A stretch of DNA of 64,000 nucleotides, taken from contig CAZEFE010000008.1 in the NCBI GenBank assembly GCA_964511385.1, positions 1 through 64,000 of the forward strand, read 5' to 3'. The notes under the pieces were generated by a model. The model worked only from the letters and a program-made list of their open reading frames with translations. It did no database searches and was not told where the DNA came from. Within the stretch, counting starts at the first letter, position 1. Every line of letters starts with the position of its first letter. A program made the position numbers and the translations under genes. Positions 17,261 to 26,525 of the stretch are shown in pieces. Source of the stretch: CAILHX01 sp964511385 (lineage in GTDB: Bacteria > Pseudomonadota > Gammaproteobacteria > Burkholderiales > Methylophilaceae).

Positions 17261-18058
17261 TCAGAATGTCCGGGTGATGCGCGCAAACCATACGTCTTTT
17301 GCGATGTTCTCGGTTTCATCATGGGAGGTATAGGTGTAAAGCTCATTGGGGGCATTGGTGGCGCTATAGCCTAGCGTGGCAATCCATGCGCCCCAGCTTT
17401 TATCCAGCGTGACGCGATAATCCGAGTAATTGAGCTGGCTGTAGTTCGCAATCCATTGGTGCGCCACATGCAGCCCTAGGGAGATGTCGTGCGGCAGGCT
17501 GAAATTGAGGTTGGCTTCCAGGTACTGCGAGCCGTGGGAATTGCCGTTGGCCGGCGTGCAGCCGGTATCCCAGCACCACGGGTTTTTGCTGGTCACGCCC
17601 CAGTAATTGGTCAGCGTGCGCCAGTACTTGGTCATGAACGGGCCGTAGCTCAGCGCCACGTAGGCTTCTGCCGTATCGTAACTTTGCGGTGCCGGCGTGA
17701 GGCTTTCCGCGCCCGGGTAGCGGTAGACGATGCCGCCCACATTCACGCCCAGTTTTTCGGTCAGGTTGGTGCTGTAGCCACCGTAGCCACCCAATTCCCA
17801 ATGGCCTTCGTTGTAGACGCGGGTATTGACGCCGGCAGCCCAGCCGCCCGCATACCAGCCGCTGTCGTGGCTGTAGTCCACATACAGCATGGGCGAAGGG
17901 TTGTGCCAGGAGAGCGACAGCCCGCGTACCAGGTATTCGGATTGCACCTGCAAGCCGCCGCTCCAGTGGTGTTTGGATGCGGGCGGTGCGGCTTCGTCAG
18001 CGGCGATGGCAGATAGGCTGTAGCCCAGTATCAGCAGGCAGGGTAGCGTGGTTTTCAT
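17261..18058 (-). CDS. TorF-family putative outer-membrane porin
   Basis: A 265-residue protein with signal peptide MKTTLPCLLILGYSLSAIAA and alternating beta-strand pattern ending in TRTF with terminal Phe. WSGGLQVQSEYLVRGLSLSW is typical of the Gcw_chp/TorF family (TIGR02001), found in many proteobacteria but with poorly defined substrates. Its ATG overlaps the stop of the upstream sensor gene by 4 bases (ATGA), so the two are translationally coupled. The stop codon TGA is followed at once by the integron core site, so the original terminator is now separated from it by the cassette. Confidence 0.8.
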   Translation of the reverse strand: MKTTLPCLLILGYSLSAIAADEAAPPASKHHWSGGLQVQSEYLVRGLSLSWHNPSPMLYVDYSHDSGWYAGGWAAGVNTRVYNEGHWELGGYGGYSTNLTEKLGVNVGGIVYRYPGAESLTPAPQSYDTAEAYVALSYGPFMTKYWRTLTNYWGVTSKNPWCWDTGCTPANGNSHGSQYLEANLNFSLPHDISLGLHVAHQWIANYSQLNYSDYRVTLDKSWGAWIATLGYSATNAPNELYTYTSHDETENIAKDVWFARITRTF

Positions 18059-21000
18059 CGGGTAAGCTCCTGTGTTTTTGCCAGCAACAGCGCCACTTCA
18101 TCTGCCGGCAACGGGCGTGCGAACAGGAAACCCTGCTCGAAATCGCAGCCGTGTTTACGCAGGAAAGCACGCTGCTCGGCCGTTTCCACCCCTTCGGCAA
18201 TGGCTTTCATGCCCAGGTTGTGCGCCAGCCCGATGATGGAGACGGCGATGGCGGTGTCGTCGTCGTCCAGGCCGATATCCTGGACAAAGGTGCGGTCGAT
18301 CTTCAATACGTGGAACGGCAACCGCTTCAGGTAGCCCAGGCTGGAAAAACCGGTGCCGAAATCGTCCAGCGCGAGCTGGAAGCCCATTTCATGCAGTTTG
18401 TGCAAAATAGCGGTGTTGTGGTCGGCGTTTTCCAGCATCATGCTTTCGGTCAGTTCCAGCTCGATCTGGTGCGGCTGGATGCCGGTTTCCTGCAGGATGC
18501 GCTCCGCCGCCGACAGGATGGCATCCTGGCGGAATTGCCGTACCGAGACATTGACCGCCACGGTGACGGTAGGCAGGCCGGCAGCCTGCCAGGAGCCAAT
18601 CTGGCGGCAGGCCGTGGCCAGCACCCACTCGCCGATCGGCACGATCAGGCCGGTTTCTTCCGCGACCGGAATGAACTCTACCGGCGACACCAGCCCGTGT
18701 TGCGGATGTTGCCAGCGGATCAGCGCTTCCAGCCCGATGATGCGGCCGCTCTTGATTTCCAGTTGCGGCTGGTAATGCAGTTCGAACTCGTTGCGTTCCA
18801 GCGCGCGCCGCAGGCCGCGTTCCAGTTCCATGCGCTTGACCACGCGCGCGTTCATTTCCGGCACGTAAAAGTGGTAGCTGTTGCGGCCGCTTTCCTTGGC
18901 CGTATACATCGCGGTGTCGGCATTCTTCAGCAGGGTTTCGGCATCTTCGCCATCCAGCGGGAACACGCTGATGCCGATGCTGCACCCGGTTTGCAGTTCA
19001 TGGATGCCGATGTTGATGGGCGCGTGCAGCGAGTCCAGCATCTTTTGCGCGACTACGGCGGCATCCAGCGGCGTGTTGATGCCGGGCAGCAATACCACGA
19101 ATTCGTCGCCGCCCAGCCGCGCCAGGGTATCGCCCACGCGCAGGCAGCCGGACAGGCGCGCCGTGACCTGGCGCAGCAAGTCGTCGCCGACCTGGTGGCC
19201 GAGCGAGTCGTTGATGATCTTGAAATGGTCGAGGTCGATGAAGATGATGCCGACCACATGCTTGCCGCGTTTTGCCGCGTTCATCGCCTGCTGCAGGTGT
19301 TCCTGCATCAGCATGCGGTTGGGCAGGCCGGTCAGCAGGTCATGGGTGGCGTTGTAGCGCAGCTTGTCCTGGCTGGCCTTTTCCTGGCGGATGTCCTCCT
19401 GCACGCTGATGAAGTGCGTGACTTTGCCTTGCATGTCCTGAATCGGCGTGACCGTCTGGCGGATCGGGTAGAAGGTGCCGTCCTTGTGCCGGTTGATGAC
19501 TTCATGGCTCCAGGCCGAACCCTGGCGTATGGTCTCCCAGAAATGCTTCCAGAAAATGGGCGGGTGTTCGCCCGAGTTGAACACCCGCGGCGCGTTGCCG
19601 AGGATTTCTTCCCGGTCGTAGCCGGACAGTTTGGTCATGGCCTCGTTGACCCACACGATCACGCCGTCGTCGCGGGTGATCATGACCGCATTGGCAGCGG
19701 TTTCCAGTGCGCTGCCGATGAGCTGCATCCATTGCTGGTCGTGGTCGGCTTGCAGCAGGATGCGGATGCGGTCAACCGCCATGCGGATGGATTGTTCGTC
19801 ATCCCCGCTAAAAGCGCCCTCGCTGCTGCTCAGGAAAATGAAGCGGCCGACGGCTTCATGACCGATGTTGATGGGGATGACCAGCACGGACTTCACCCCG
19901 TATTCGCGCCGGATCAGTTCCATCAGTGCGGGTGGCAGGGTTTCCCCGGCCAGATGCTTGTTGCCCGGGGCGGCAAAATCCTTGAGCGACAGGGCGCTCT
20001 GGTGGTTATGCTGCGGCGGCAGATGCGCATCGTAACTGGCCTTGATGCAGCGGTCGCCCTGCCACTGCGCGGCAAACACCCCGCACGAGAACACCTCGCC
20101 CAGCCGCAGCACGGAGAGTTCCAGCATGTTGAGCGTGCCCGAGCCGCGCAACGCCATTTCGCCCAGCATCTGGTAGGTATCTTCCAGCATCTGGTCCTGG
20201 ATGCGCAGGGTGACGTCATCCATGCTGCCGGTAAAGGTCTGTTCGGCGCGGTCGTCCGACTGGATGAAAATTTGCACCCAGCGCACGCTGCCGTCCGCCG
20301 CAACCAGGCGATATTCACCGGAACACAAAGGGATGCGTTCGCCGCGGAGGATTTCCGCAAATTCATTTTGCTTGCGTTTCTTGTGGCGATCTTCCAGGTA
20401 ATCCCACAGATGCTTGCCCATGGATTGTTCCGGGGTGTAGCCGGACAGGGTTTTCCAGGCCGGGCTGAGGAAGGTGAAGCGCCCGGTCATGTCCACCTGG
20501 TAAATCACTTCTTTCACGTGCTCGATGACGTTGCGGTAGCGCTGTTCGCTGGTGATGATCAGTTCGCGGTCGGATTCCAGGTGGTCCGCCATATGGTCGA
20601 ACGCCGTGCCCAGCCGGCCGACTTCGTCATAGCCGGACATGCGGCTGCGCGATGAAAAATCGCCGCGCCCGAAGTTTTCGGCAATTTGCGTGAGCTGGGC
20701 GATGGGTTTTGCGATCAGGCGCGAAATGGAGTTGCGCATGACCAGCGCCAGGATGCCGACAATCAGCGCCACCAGCAGCGAGATCGACTGGAACAGGTGG
20801 TTCATCGGCCCCATGACTTCGTCCACCGGCACCAGGCGGTAGTAATGCCAGTTCAGGCCTTCGATCGGCAGCGCAAATGCCACATAGTCGCGCCCGCCCA
20901 CCTCAAGGCGGGTAATGTCCTTGGTCGGGGTCGTTGTGTCCAGCAAGTCCTTGAGTGCCGGTTCCTTGCTGAAATCCGGCTTGAAGTTTTCCGGCTTGGA

Positions 21001-21834
21001 TTCCAGCGCCTTTTGCCAATGCCCGGCCAGGATGTAGTTGCCGAAACCGTCGGTCAGGAAATGCTCGCTGCCGGCATAAGCATCGGTGGCGCGGAACGAA
21101 GCCAGCAAATCGGTAAGCGCGATGTCGTGGCCGAGAATGCCTTGCCATTGGCCGTTGATATCCAGCGGATAGACCGCGCTGACCACCCACACCCCGACCG
21201 GCGATTCGAGGATGGCGGGCGTCCATTGCGCGGTGCGCTTGGGGTTGAGCTTGGGCGAGGCCAACTGGTCCCACAGCGTCTGGGTGTAATCGTGATCGGG
21301 CGGCAGCTTGTAGATGAAATCGGGGTCGCGCCGCCAGAAAATGACCGAGGTCTTGTTCAACTGGTCGAACCAGACGCCGTCGTAATGGCGCAGCGCCGCC
21401 GTGCCGAAGCGCGTCAGCACCTTCATGGCACGCAGCTTGGTGCGCTTTTCCTCATCGGTGAGTTTCACGTCCGGCGCCATGAACAGCCCGGCTTCAATCC
21501 TGCCGTCGAACAATTCGCGACGGTTGCGGGTGACGCCGTGTTCATCCTTGGCGGTCAGGTGGTCGAATTCGGCCAGTTCGTCGGGATTGGCCGGGAGCTG
21601 CAGCTCTTTTTTCAGCAGCTCGGCCAGTACTGCCAGGCTGGCTTCGGCGGTGCGCATCTGGCGGATTTCACTGTTGGCCTGGACCTGGGTATCGTGCTTG
21701 AGCCGCGCTACGCTGGTTTGCAGGTATTGCTCGGATGCGACTTTGTACAGCAGGGCGACGCCGATGGCTGTCGCGGTAAGAGCGCTGATGGTGGCGACCA
21801 GGGTAAGTTTTTGATCGAGTTTCACAGGCGTCAC
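18055..21834 (-). CDS. Membrane sensor GGDEF-EAL protein (Cache-HAMP-PAS-GAF-PAS)
   Basis: A 1259-residue inner-membrane signalling protein. The first helix is about 10-30. A large periplasmic double-Cache-like sensor (~35-340; GVWVVSAVYPLDINGQWQG, GRDYVAFALPIEGLNW) ends in a second helix (~345-365). Then come HAMP, PAS (425-545), GAF (560-700), PAS (710-830), GGDEF (835-1000) and EAL (1010-1255). The cyclase motif GGDEF is intact and RVGD forms the inhibitory I-site; the EAL domain keeps GLEALIRWQHP, ELTESM and DDFGTGFSSLGYL. Both activities are plausible. The GTG start at 21834 is the longest option; other starts nearby cannot be excluded. The porin gene overlaps its stop. Confidence 0.85.
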   Translation of the reverse strand: MTPVKLDQKLTLVATISALTATAIGVALLYKVASEQYLQTSVARLKHDTQVQANSEIRQMRTAEASLAVLAELLKKELQLPANPDELAEFDHLTAKDEHGVTRNRRELFDGRIEAGLFMAPDVKLTDEEKRTKLRAMKVLTRFGTAALRHYDGVWFDQLNKTSVIFWRRDPDFIYKLPPDHDYTQTLWDQLASPKLNPKRTAQWTPAILESPVGVWVVSAVYPLDINGQWQGILGHDIALTDLLASFRATDAYAGSEHFLTDGFGNYILAGHWQKALESKPENFKPDFSKEPALKDLLDTTTPTKDITRLEVGGRDYVAFALPIEGLNWHYYRLVPVDEVMGPMNHLFQSISLLVALIVGILALVMRNSISRLIAKPIAQLTQIAENFGRGDFSSRSRMSGYDEVGRLGTAFDHMADHLESDRELIITSEQRYRNVIEHVKEVIYQVDMTGRFTFLSPAWKTLSGYTPEQSMGKHLWDYLEDRHKKRKQNEFAEILRGERIPLCSGEYRLVAADGSVRWVQIFIQSDDRAEQTFTGSMDDVTLRIQDQMLEDTYQMLGEMALRGSGTLNMLELSVLRLGEVFSCGVFAAQWQGDRCIKASYDAHLPPQHNHQSALSLKDFAAPGNKHLAGETLPPALMELIRREYGVKSVLVIPINIGHEAVGRFIFLSSSEGAFSGDDEQSIRMAVDRIRILLQADHDQQWMQLIGSALETAANAVMITRDDGVIVWVNEAMTKLSGYDREEILGNAPRVFNSGEHPPIFWKHFWETIRQGSAWSHEVINRHKDGTFYPIRQTVTPIQDMQGKVTHFISVQEDIRQEKASQDKLRYNATHDLLTGLPNRMLMQEHLQQAMNAAKRGKHVVGIIFIDLDHFKIINDSLGHQVGDDLLRQVTARLSGCLRVGDTLARLGGDEFVVLLPGINTPLDAAVVAQKMLDSLHAPINIGIHELQTGCSIGISVFPLDGEDAETLLKNADTAMYTAKESGRNSYHFYVPEMNARVVKRMELERGLRRALERNEFELHYQPQLEIKSGRIIGLEALIRWQHPQHGLVSPVEFIPVAEETGLIVPIGEWVLATACRQIGSWQAAGLPTVTVAVNVSVRQFRQDAILSAAERILQETGIQPHQIELELTESMMLENADHNTAILHKLHEMGFQLALDDFGTGFSSLGYLKRLPFHVLKIDRTFVQDIGLDDDDTAIAVSIIGLAHNLGMKAIAEGVETAEQRAFLRKHGCDFEQGFLFARPLPADEVALLLAKTQELTR

Positions 21835-21893
21835 ATCGGTAAGGCGAGCCTTGATTCTCGCAAAATCGGCTCGGCCTGTCGAGCGCCACCGCC

Positions 21894-22436
21894 TTATTTT
21901 CTGGGGTTTTTGCCCAGTTTTCTTTGCAGGGTGCGGCGGTGCATGTTGAGCGCCCGCGCGGTGGCGGAAATATTGCCGTCGTGCTCACCCAGCACGCGCT
22001 GGATATGCTCCCATTCCAGGCGGTCTACGGAGAGCGGGGTGGGTGAGACTGAGGCGTGTTCGTCGCCCTCGGTTTTGCCGAAAGCGGTGATGATGTCATC
22101 GGCATTGGCGGGTTTGGCCAGGTAGTGCGTGGCGCCGAGTTTGACCGCCTCGATGGCGGTGGCGATGCTGGCGTAACCAGTGAGCATGATGATGCGTGTG
22201 GCGGCATCCAGTTCCTTGAGCCGTTTCACCAGCACCAGGCCGGATTCGCCGGGCATTTTCAGGTCGACCACCGCATATTCCGGGGAGTTTTCCTCGGCCA
22301 ACGCCAGTGCGCTGGCCACGTCGGGGGCCGTGCTTACCGCGTAGCCCCGGCTGCGGAACGCCGCGGACAGCACCTGACGAAAATCGTCATCGTCGTCAAC
22401 GATCAACAGGCTGGGCAGGTCATCCGGTTCACTCAT
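21894..22436 (-). CDS. regA: RegA/PrrA/ActR-type redox response regulator
   Basis: A 180-residue regulator: receiver domain (1-125) with acidic pocket VDDDDD, phospho-accepting Asp58 in VVDLKMPGESG and the conserved Lys in LAKPANA, then a short linker and a Fis-type helix-turn-helix (GNISATARALNMHRRTLQRK). This C-terminal sequence is highly characteristic of the RegA/PrrA/ActR/RoxR family, global regulators of respiration, carbon fixation and redox balance. Its ATG overlaps the regB stop by 4 bases. Candidate binding dyads occur at five promoters in the window, two of them between regB and the divergent DUF2244 gene, which suggests autoregulation. Confidence 0.92.
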   Translation of the reverse strand: MSEPDDLPSLLIVDDDDDFRQVLSAAFRSRGYAVSTAPDVASALALAEENSPEYAVVDLKMPGESGLVLVKRLKELDAATRIIMLTGYASIATAIEAVKLGATHYLAKPANADDIITAFGKTEGDEHASVSPTPLSVDRLEWEHIQRVLGEHDGNISATARALNMHRRTLQRKLGKNPRK

Positions 22437-23716
22437 GACGTTCTCAATATCAATGAGGCAAGAGGTAATAGCACCGAAGTTTCGACGCCGCCGCCGGGAT
22501 GGTTGGCAAGGTGCAGGGTGCCGCCGAAGCGCTCGAACACCAGCCGCGAAAGATACAGCCCCAGGCCCATGCCCTTGCCGGATTTGGTGCTGGTGAACGG
22601 TACGCCGATCTTGCCGGCCACTTCTTCCGCCAGGCCATCGCCAAAGTCGCGGATGGTCAGCTTGAGCTGTTTTGCATTCCATTCGGCATTCAGTTCGATG
22701 CGCTGCGGCGAGGCATCGGCCGCGTTGTCCAGCAGGTTGTTTAGCGCTTGCCCCAGCGTGCGGTCTACCGCGATGAGCGGCGTGGTGCCGTTGGCCTGCA
22801 GGTTGTAAACCAGTTCCGTGACCGGGTGGCTGTCGTGCCACCTGGCGATTTGCTGGTTGAGAAAGTGGTCCAGCGTTTGTCCGAGCGCGTCCTCGGCGCG
22901 CGGCTCGCCGGCGGAGGCGGTGATGGAAGACAGGATGTCCTTGCAGCGGCTGATCTGGCGCGTCAGCAGCGCCAGCGGCTCGGCCAGATGAGGTTGGTCG
23001 GTATTGTTGCGCGCCAGTTCGCCGACCACCACCGACATGGTGGAGAGCGGGGTGCCCAGCTCATGGGCCGCCGCCGTGGCCAAGGTCCCCAGCGCGAGCA
23101 TGCGCTCGCTTTCCAGGGTGGTTTCGCGCGCTTTGGCAATTAACTGGTCGTATTCGCGCAGGTTCTGGCCGATGCGGGTGACAAAGGCCGCAATGACCAA
23201 TGCGCAAATCACAAACCCCATCCACATGCCGAACAAGTGGATGTTGAATTCGCTGCCCAGATGGTAATGCATGTGCAGGTGCGACAGCGGCACGTAAAAA
23301 AACATCAGCGTGGTGTAGCTGGCGATGCTGATGCCGGTGATGCCCCACACATAACGCCAGGAAAGCGTGACCGCCGCAACGGTGAGCGGTAGCAGGTACA
23401 TCCAGACGAACGGGTTGGTGTAGCCGCCGCTGAAGTAGAACAGCACGGTCAGCGCGGTGATGTCGCCGCATAACTGGGCGAACATTTCCGGGTCGCCGAC
23501 ATGGGTCTTGCGCTGCAGGCGGCGCAGCGTCAGCAGGTTGAGCAGCATGGCGCCCAGCACGGCCAGGGCGATCGGTACTACAGGCAGCGGGATGGAGATG
23601 TGGTTGAGCGCTGCCGCGGCCAGCACCAGGCAAACAATCATGATGTTGCGCAACCAGAACAGCCGGATCAGGTTGCGGCTGGAGGCCGGTTGCAGCGGGT
23701 CGGGTAGGAAATCCAT
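22433..23716 (-). CDS. regB: RegB/PrrB/ActS-type redox sensor kinase
   Basis: A 427-residue inner-membrane histidine kinase with about six helices (20-180). It has the quinone-binding motif GGYTNPF (97-103), the H-box AAAHELGTPLSTM with His218, the redox-sensing Cys258 in RCKDIL, and the ATPase boxes NNLLDNAADAS, DFGDGL and GKGMGLGLYL. These three features together define RegB. The start is uncertain: ATG 23716 gives an N-terminus of usual length (about 13 residues before the first helix), whereas ATG 23779 or GTG 23803 would run through the candidate regulatory sites. I chose 23716, although no good ribosome-binding site precedes it. Confidence 0.9.
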   Translation of the reverse strand: MDFLPDPLQPASSRNLIRLFWLRNIMIVCLVLAAAALNHISIPLPVVPIALAVLGAMLLNLLTLRRLQRKTHVGDPEMFAQLCGDITALTVLFYFSGGYTNPFVWMYLLPLTVAAVTLSWRYVWGITGISIASYTTLMFFYVPLSHLHMHYHLGSEFNIHLFGMWMGFVICALVIAAFVTRIGQNLREYDQLIAKARETTLESERMLALGTLATAAAHELGTPLSTMSVVVGELARNNTDQPHLAEPLALLTRQISRCKDILSSITASAGEPRAEDALGQTLDHFLNQQIARWHDSHPVTELVYNLQANGTTPLIAVDRTLGQALNNLLDNAADASPQRIELNAEWNAKQLKLTIRDFGDGLAEEVAGKIGVPFTSTKSGKGMGLGLYLSRLVFERFGGTLHLANHPGGGVETSVLLPLASLILRTS

Positions 23717-23724
23717 GGGTAGCG

Positions 23725-23769
23725 ATTCTACCGCGAAGGCGGATGGAAGGGGATGCGACAAGTCGTCGC
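23725..23769 (-). promoter_or_regulatory. Predicted RegA-type site and -10 box of regBA
   Basis: TGCGACAAGTCGTCGC at 23754-23769 contains the perfect dyad GCGAC-N5-GTCGC. On the minus strand TAGAAT (23730 to 23725) lies 23 bases downstream. This would put transcription start at about 23718, one or two bases before the ATG at 23716. Confidence 0.6.
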
Positions 23770-23813
23770 GCGGCAACATGTCACTTTTGTGGCTTGGTTG
23801 CACTACCTAGAAT
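23769..23813 (+). promoter_or_regulatory. Predicted RegA-type site and -10 box of the DUF2244 gene
   Basis: CGCGGCAACATGTCAC at 23769-23784 contains GCGGC-N5-GTCAC. TAGAAT at 23808-23813 lies 23 bases downstream, and the ATG is at 23851 after a leader of about 30 bases with GAGG at 23839. Eleven bases (CAACATGTCAC) are identical to the site before the TonB receptor gene. Confidence 0.6.
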
Positions 23814-23850
23814 GATCGCCATTCAGATCAACACTTGCGAGGTTGGCAAT

Positions 23851-24330
23851 ATGGCAGATCACGACATGGCGGCAGTTCCTGATCGATTTTCCATCACCCT
23901 GCGGCCTAATTGCTCGCTGAGCATGATGGCTACGGTGTATGTGTTTTTGGTGATTTCCCTGGTTGCGCTGGTTGTGGGCATGGCGTTCGCCAGGGTGGGT
24001 GCATGGCCGGTTCTGGCTTATACCCTGGCGGTCTTGATGGGGCTGCGTTTAGGGTTCCAGCAGGTGTGGAGGCAAAGCGGGGATTACGAGCAGTTGTGGG
24101 TGGAAGACGACAAGCTGCTGATTGAAATCTGTACGCTCGGCAACACGCAGCGTCACGCATTCAACCGCCACTGGGTCGGCGTCAAAGCGCACATCGATCC
24201 TGCCGGAACATGCAGCCATCTGGTGGTTTTTTCGCATGGCAAGGAGGTTCGGCTGGGGCGCCACACCAACAGCCATGACAGGTTGTCGCTGCTGAGCCAA
24301 TTGAAATCCGGGCTGTGGTCGGGCAGATAA
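23851..24330 (+). CDS. DUF2244 integral membrane protein
   Basis: A 159-residue protein with two adjacent membrane helices (about 33-55 and 57-75) and a cytoplasmic tail containing YEQLWVEDDKLLIE and GKEVRLGRHTNSHDR, fitting DUF2244. From memory, family members often lie near cytochrome oxidase or respiratory genes; the function is unproven. The ATG at 23851 with GAGG upstream is preferred over a longer reading from 23743, which would cross the divergent promoter region. It shares that region with regB. Confidence 0.75.
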   Translation: MADHDMAAVPDRFSITLRPNCSLSMMATVYVFLVISLVALVVGMAFARVGAWPVLAYTLAVLMGLRLGFQQVWRQSGDYEQLWVEDDKLLIEICTLGNTQRHAFNRHWVGVKAHIDPAGTCSHLVVFSHGKEVRLGRHTNSHDRLSLLSQLKSGLWSGR

Positions 24331-24351
24331 ATCTCTTTTGCTATTGGGAGG

Positions 24352-24397
24352 TGCGACAACATGTCACATTCCGCCTGTTTTTGGTTTTGCATAAACT
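24352..24397 (+). promoter_or_regulatory. Predicted RegA-type site and -10 box of the TonB receptor gene
   Basis: TGCGACAACATGTCAC at 24352-24367 contains GCGAC-N5-GTCAC. Possible -10 boxes are CATAAA (24390-24395) or TAAACT (24392-24397), 22 or 24 bases downstream. The ATG is at 24442 with GGGGAG upstream. Confidence 0.55.
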
Positions 24398-24441
24398 CAC
24401 CGGGTTTTAAATAACAAACACGAATTCCTGGGGAGCGCGCA

Positions 24442-26511
24442 ATGAAACCGAATAACAAAGCAATCATCACCGTTGTGGCGATGCTGGCATCCGAATCTGC
24501 TTGGGCGGAAGCTCTGCTGCCTGAACTGGAGGTCAAGAGTAATCTCGACGATATAAGCGTTTACGCAAGCCCCAGTGCTACCGCAGCCACGCGTTTCGAG
24601 GCCAACGTTCTGGATGTGCCACAAAGTACCCAAACGATTAATTCATCCATGATCGCCGATTTGGGGGTGGTTGATGTTGGAGATGTGCTTAAGGAGGTTC
24701 CATCGGCTTTTGCAGGTAATAACCGGCTTGCGCCCTTTGCCAGTTCTTCCTGGAAAATCCGTGGCTTTGATGCCTCGGTGACGCGTAACGGGTTTAGGCA
24801 ACTGTATTTCGAGGATGTTGATCAGTCGGCATTTTCCAACATCGAGCGTGTAGAAATTATCAAGGGGCCGGGCAGTGTGGCTGTTGGTAAAGAGGGTCTT
24901 GGTGGCACTATCCACATGGTCACCAAGCGTCCCGAAAAAGAATTTTCAGGAAGTGCCCATGTTTCCGCTGGTGAATTCAGCACCAAAACAGGAGGCTTTG
25001 ACTTAACCGGGACGCTGGGGGACACCGGCCTGGGAATCCGGTTGAATGGGGAAATTGAGCGTTCCGGCACTTTTGTGGATTTTCAGGATATTGATCGTGA
25101 CAATGTCTCTTTTACGGCCACGTGGGATAAAGGCGGTGCGTTAAGGGCTTTTTTCCTGGCTGAATATCAGCGGCGTGAAACATTGCCCAATCCCGGCCTG
25201 CCTGTGACCGGTACCGTGCTTTCCAATGGGGTCGGAAAGGTGAAGAGCAATAGATACCTTGGTGAACCCAATGTGGATTACCTTGATACATGGTCCCCAC
25301 TCATTCAGACATGGCTGGAGTTCGATATTGCCGAAAATTGGACACTGAGTCCCCGTTACCAGCACTTCGAATTTAACGTCAACCAACAGCAGATGCGCTT
25401 GCGGGCGCCCGGAGCAGGCTCTTTGGTTACCAGAAATGGCCGCTTTAATTTTCACGAGCGAGATGAGACCGACACTTTCCAGTTAGAACTTAAAGGCAAG
25501 TTTGATATTGGCGCTACTGCGCATCAGGTTGTGTTCGGGCTCGAAACCAACCGCCACGAATACATTGGCGACTGGTTTAATTACGCGGCAGTGCCGGCTA
25601 TTGACGCATTGAACCCGGTCTATCTGGGGGCACCTCCCGCTGCTGGTGCATTTAATACGTTTAGCGGAAGCATTGATACCGACGAAGCTTATTTCCAGGA
25701 TTTGGTGAAAATAGGAGAGAAGCTGGATGTGCTCGTCGGACTAAGAAAAGTGAAAGTGAATATTGATAGTGAGTTCAATGGCGGTTTGACACCTGGTCAA
25801 AACGACAGCAATACCTCGTATCAACTCGGCGCGGCATACAAATTCAGGCCGAACTGGTCGGTTTTTGCAGGTGTGAGCACAGCATTATCGGTAGATAACA
25901 TTGTGGGAACCGTGTCCGCGACCAATGCGCCATTCAAGCCCGAGAAAAGTCGGCAGCGCGAAATCGGTATCAAGCACCAGTCGGCAAATGTGAATGCCAG
26001 CCTTTCGCTTTTCCACATCATTTTTGAAAACGCCACGACGGGAGACCCCGCCAATCCCGGGTTTGATATCCAGTCAGGGGAACAACGGTCTCGCGGTATC
26101 GAATTCGAAGGCGGCTGGCAGGCGACTTCAAACTGGTATCTCTCGGGTGGGGTTGCTTACATTGATGCGGAAATCACCAAAAGCAACAATGGCGATGTAG
26201 GGTTCAATCTGGGTAACGTTGCCAATGTGCAGGGCAATGTCTGGAGCCGATATAGCATTACGCCAGCTGTAGCGCTAGGGTTAGGGGCGAATTATGTAGG
26301 CAAGCGCGAAGGTACGATTTCCAATACCTATGAACTGCCGGCCTATGTGACTGCCGACGCGTCAGTTTCCTGGATGATCGATCCAAAGATGAAGGCAGAA
26401 GTGTTTGTGAAGAATCTTTTCGATAAGACTTACTACACGGGGAGCAATGATTTTTCCGTTTATCCCGGTGCGCCACGAACCGCCTTTGCCCGTCTGACGG
26501 TCAACTTCTAA
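24442..26511 (+). CDS. TonB-dependent receptor, siderophore-receptor type
   Basis: A 689-residue outer-membrane receptor with signal peptide (ends ...SESAWA), plug domain (VPQSTQTINSSMI, WKIRGFDASVTRNGF, IERVEIIKGPGSVAVGKEG, VTKRPE) and a 22-strand-type barrel ending in FARLTVNF. The closest class is the TonB-siderophore receptor family (TIGR01783), but the ligand is not known. The genes downstream encode a BNR-propeller protein, PepSY protein and TonB-ExbBD, so this is a complete Ton uptake module. The gene is visibly more AT-rich than its neighbours, which may indicate transfer. It sits behind a candidate RegA-type promoter. Confidence 0.85.
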   Translation: MKPNNKAIITVVAMLASESAWAEALLPELEVKSNLDDISVYASPSATAATRFEANVLDVPQSTQTINSSMIADLGVVDVGDVLKEVPSAFAGNNRLAPFASSSWKIRGFDASVTRNGFRQLYFEDVDQSAFSNIERVEIIKGPGSVAVGKEGLGGTIHMVTKRPEKEFSGSAHVSAGEFSTKTGGFDLTGTLGDTGLGIRLNGEIERSGTFVDFQDIDRDNVSFTATWDKGGALRAFFLAEYQRRETLPNPGLPVTGTVLSNGVGKVKSNRYLGEPNVDYLDTWSPLIQTWLEFDIAENWTLSPRYQHFEFNVNQQQMRLRAPGAGSLVTRNGRFNFHERDETDTFQLELKGKFDIGATAHQVVFGLETNRHEYIGDWFNYAAVPAIDALNPVYLGAPPAAGAFNTFSGSIDTDEAYFQDLVKIGEKLDVLVGLRKVKVNIDSEFNGGLTPGQNDSNTSYQLGAAYKFRPNWSVFAGVSTALSVDNIVGTVSATNAPFKPEKSRQREIGIKHQSANVNASLSLFHIIFENATTGDPANPGFDIQSGEQRSRGIEFEGGWQATSNWYLSGGVAYIDAEITKSNNGDVGFNLGNVANVQGNVWSRYSITPAVALGLGANYVGKREGTISNTYELPAYVTADASVSWMIDPKMKAEVFVKNLFDKTYYTGSNDFSVYPGAPRTAFARLTVNF

Positions 26512-26525
26512 TTAAAAAGATCGAA

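Noticed and set aside
17977..20655. An 892-codon open frame on the plus strand, and another at 20686-22125.
   Set aside because: Both lie opposite the 1259-residue sensor and regA genes, have no recognisable domains or ribosome-binding sites, and reflect GC-rich codon bias of the true genes.
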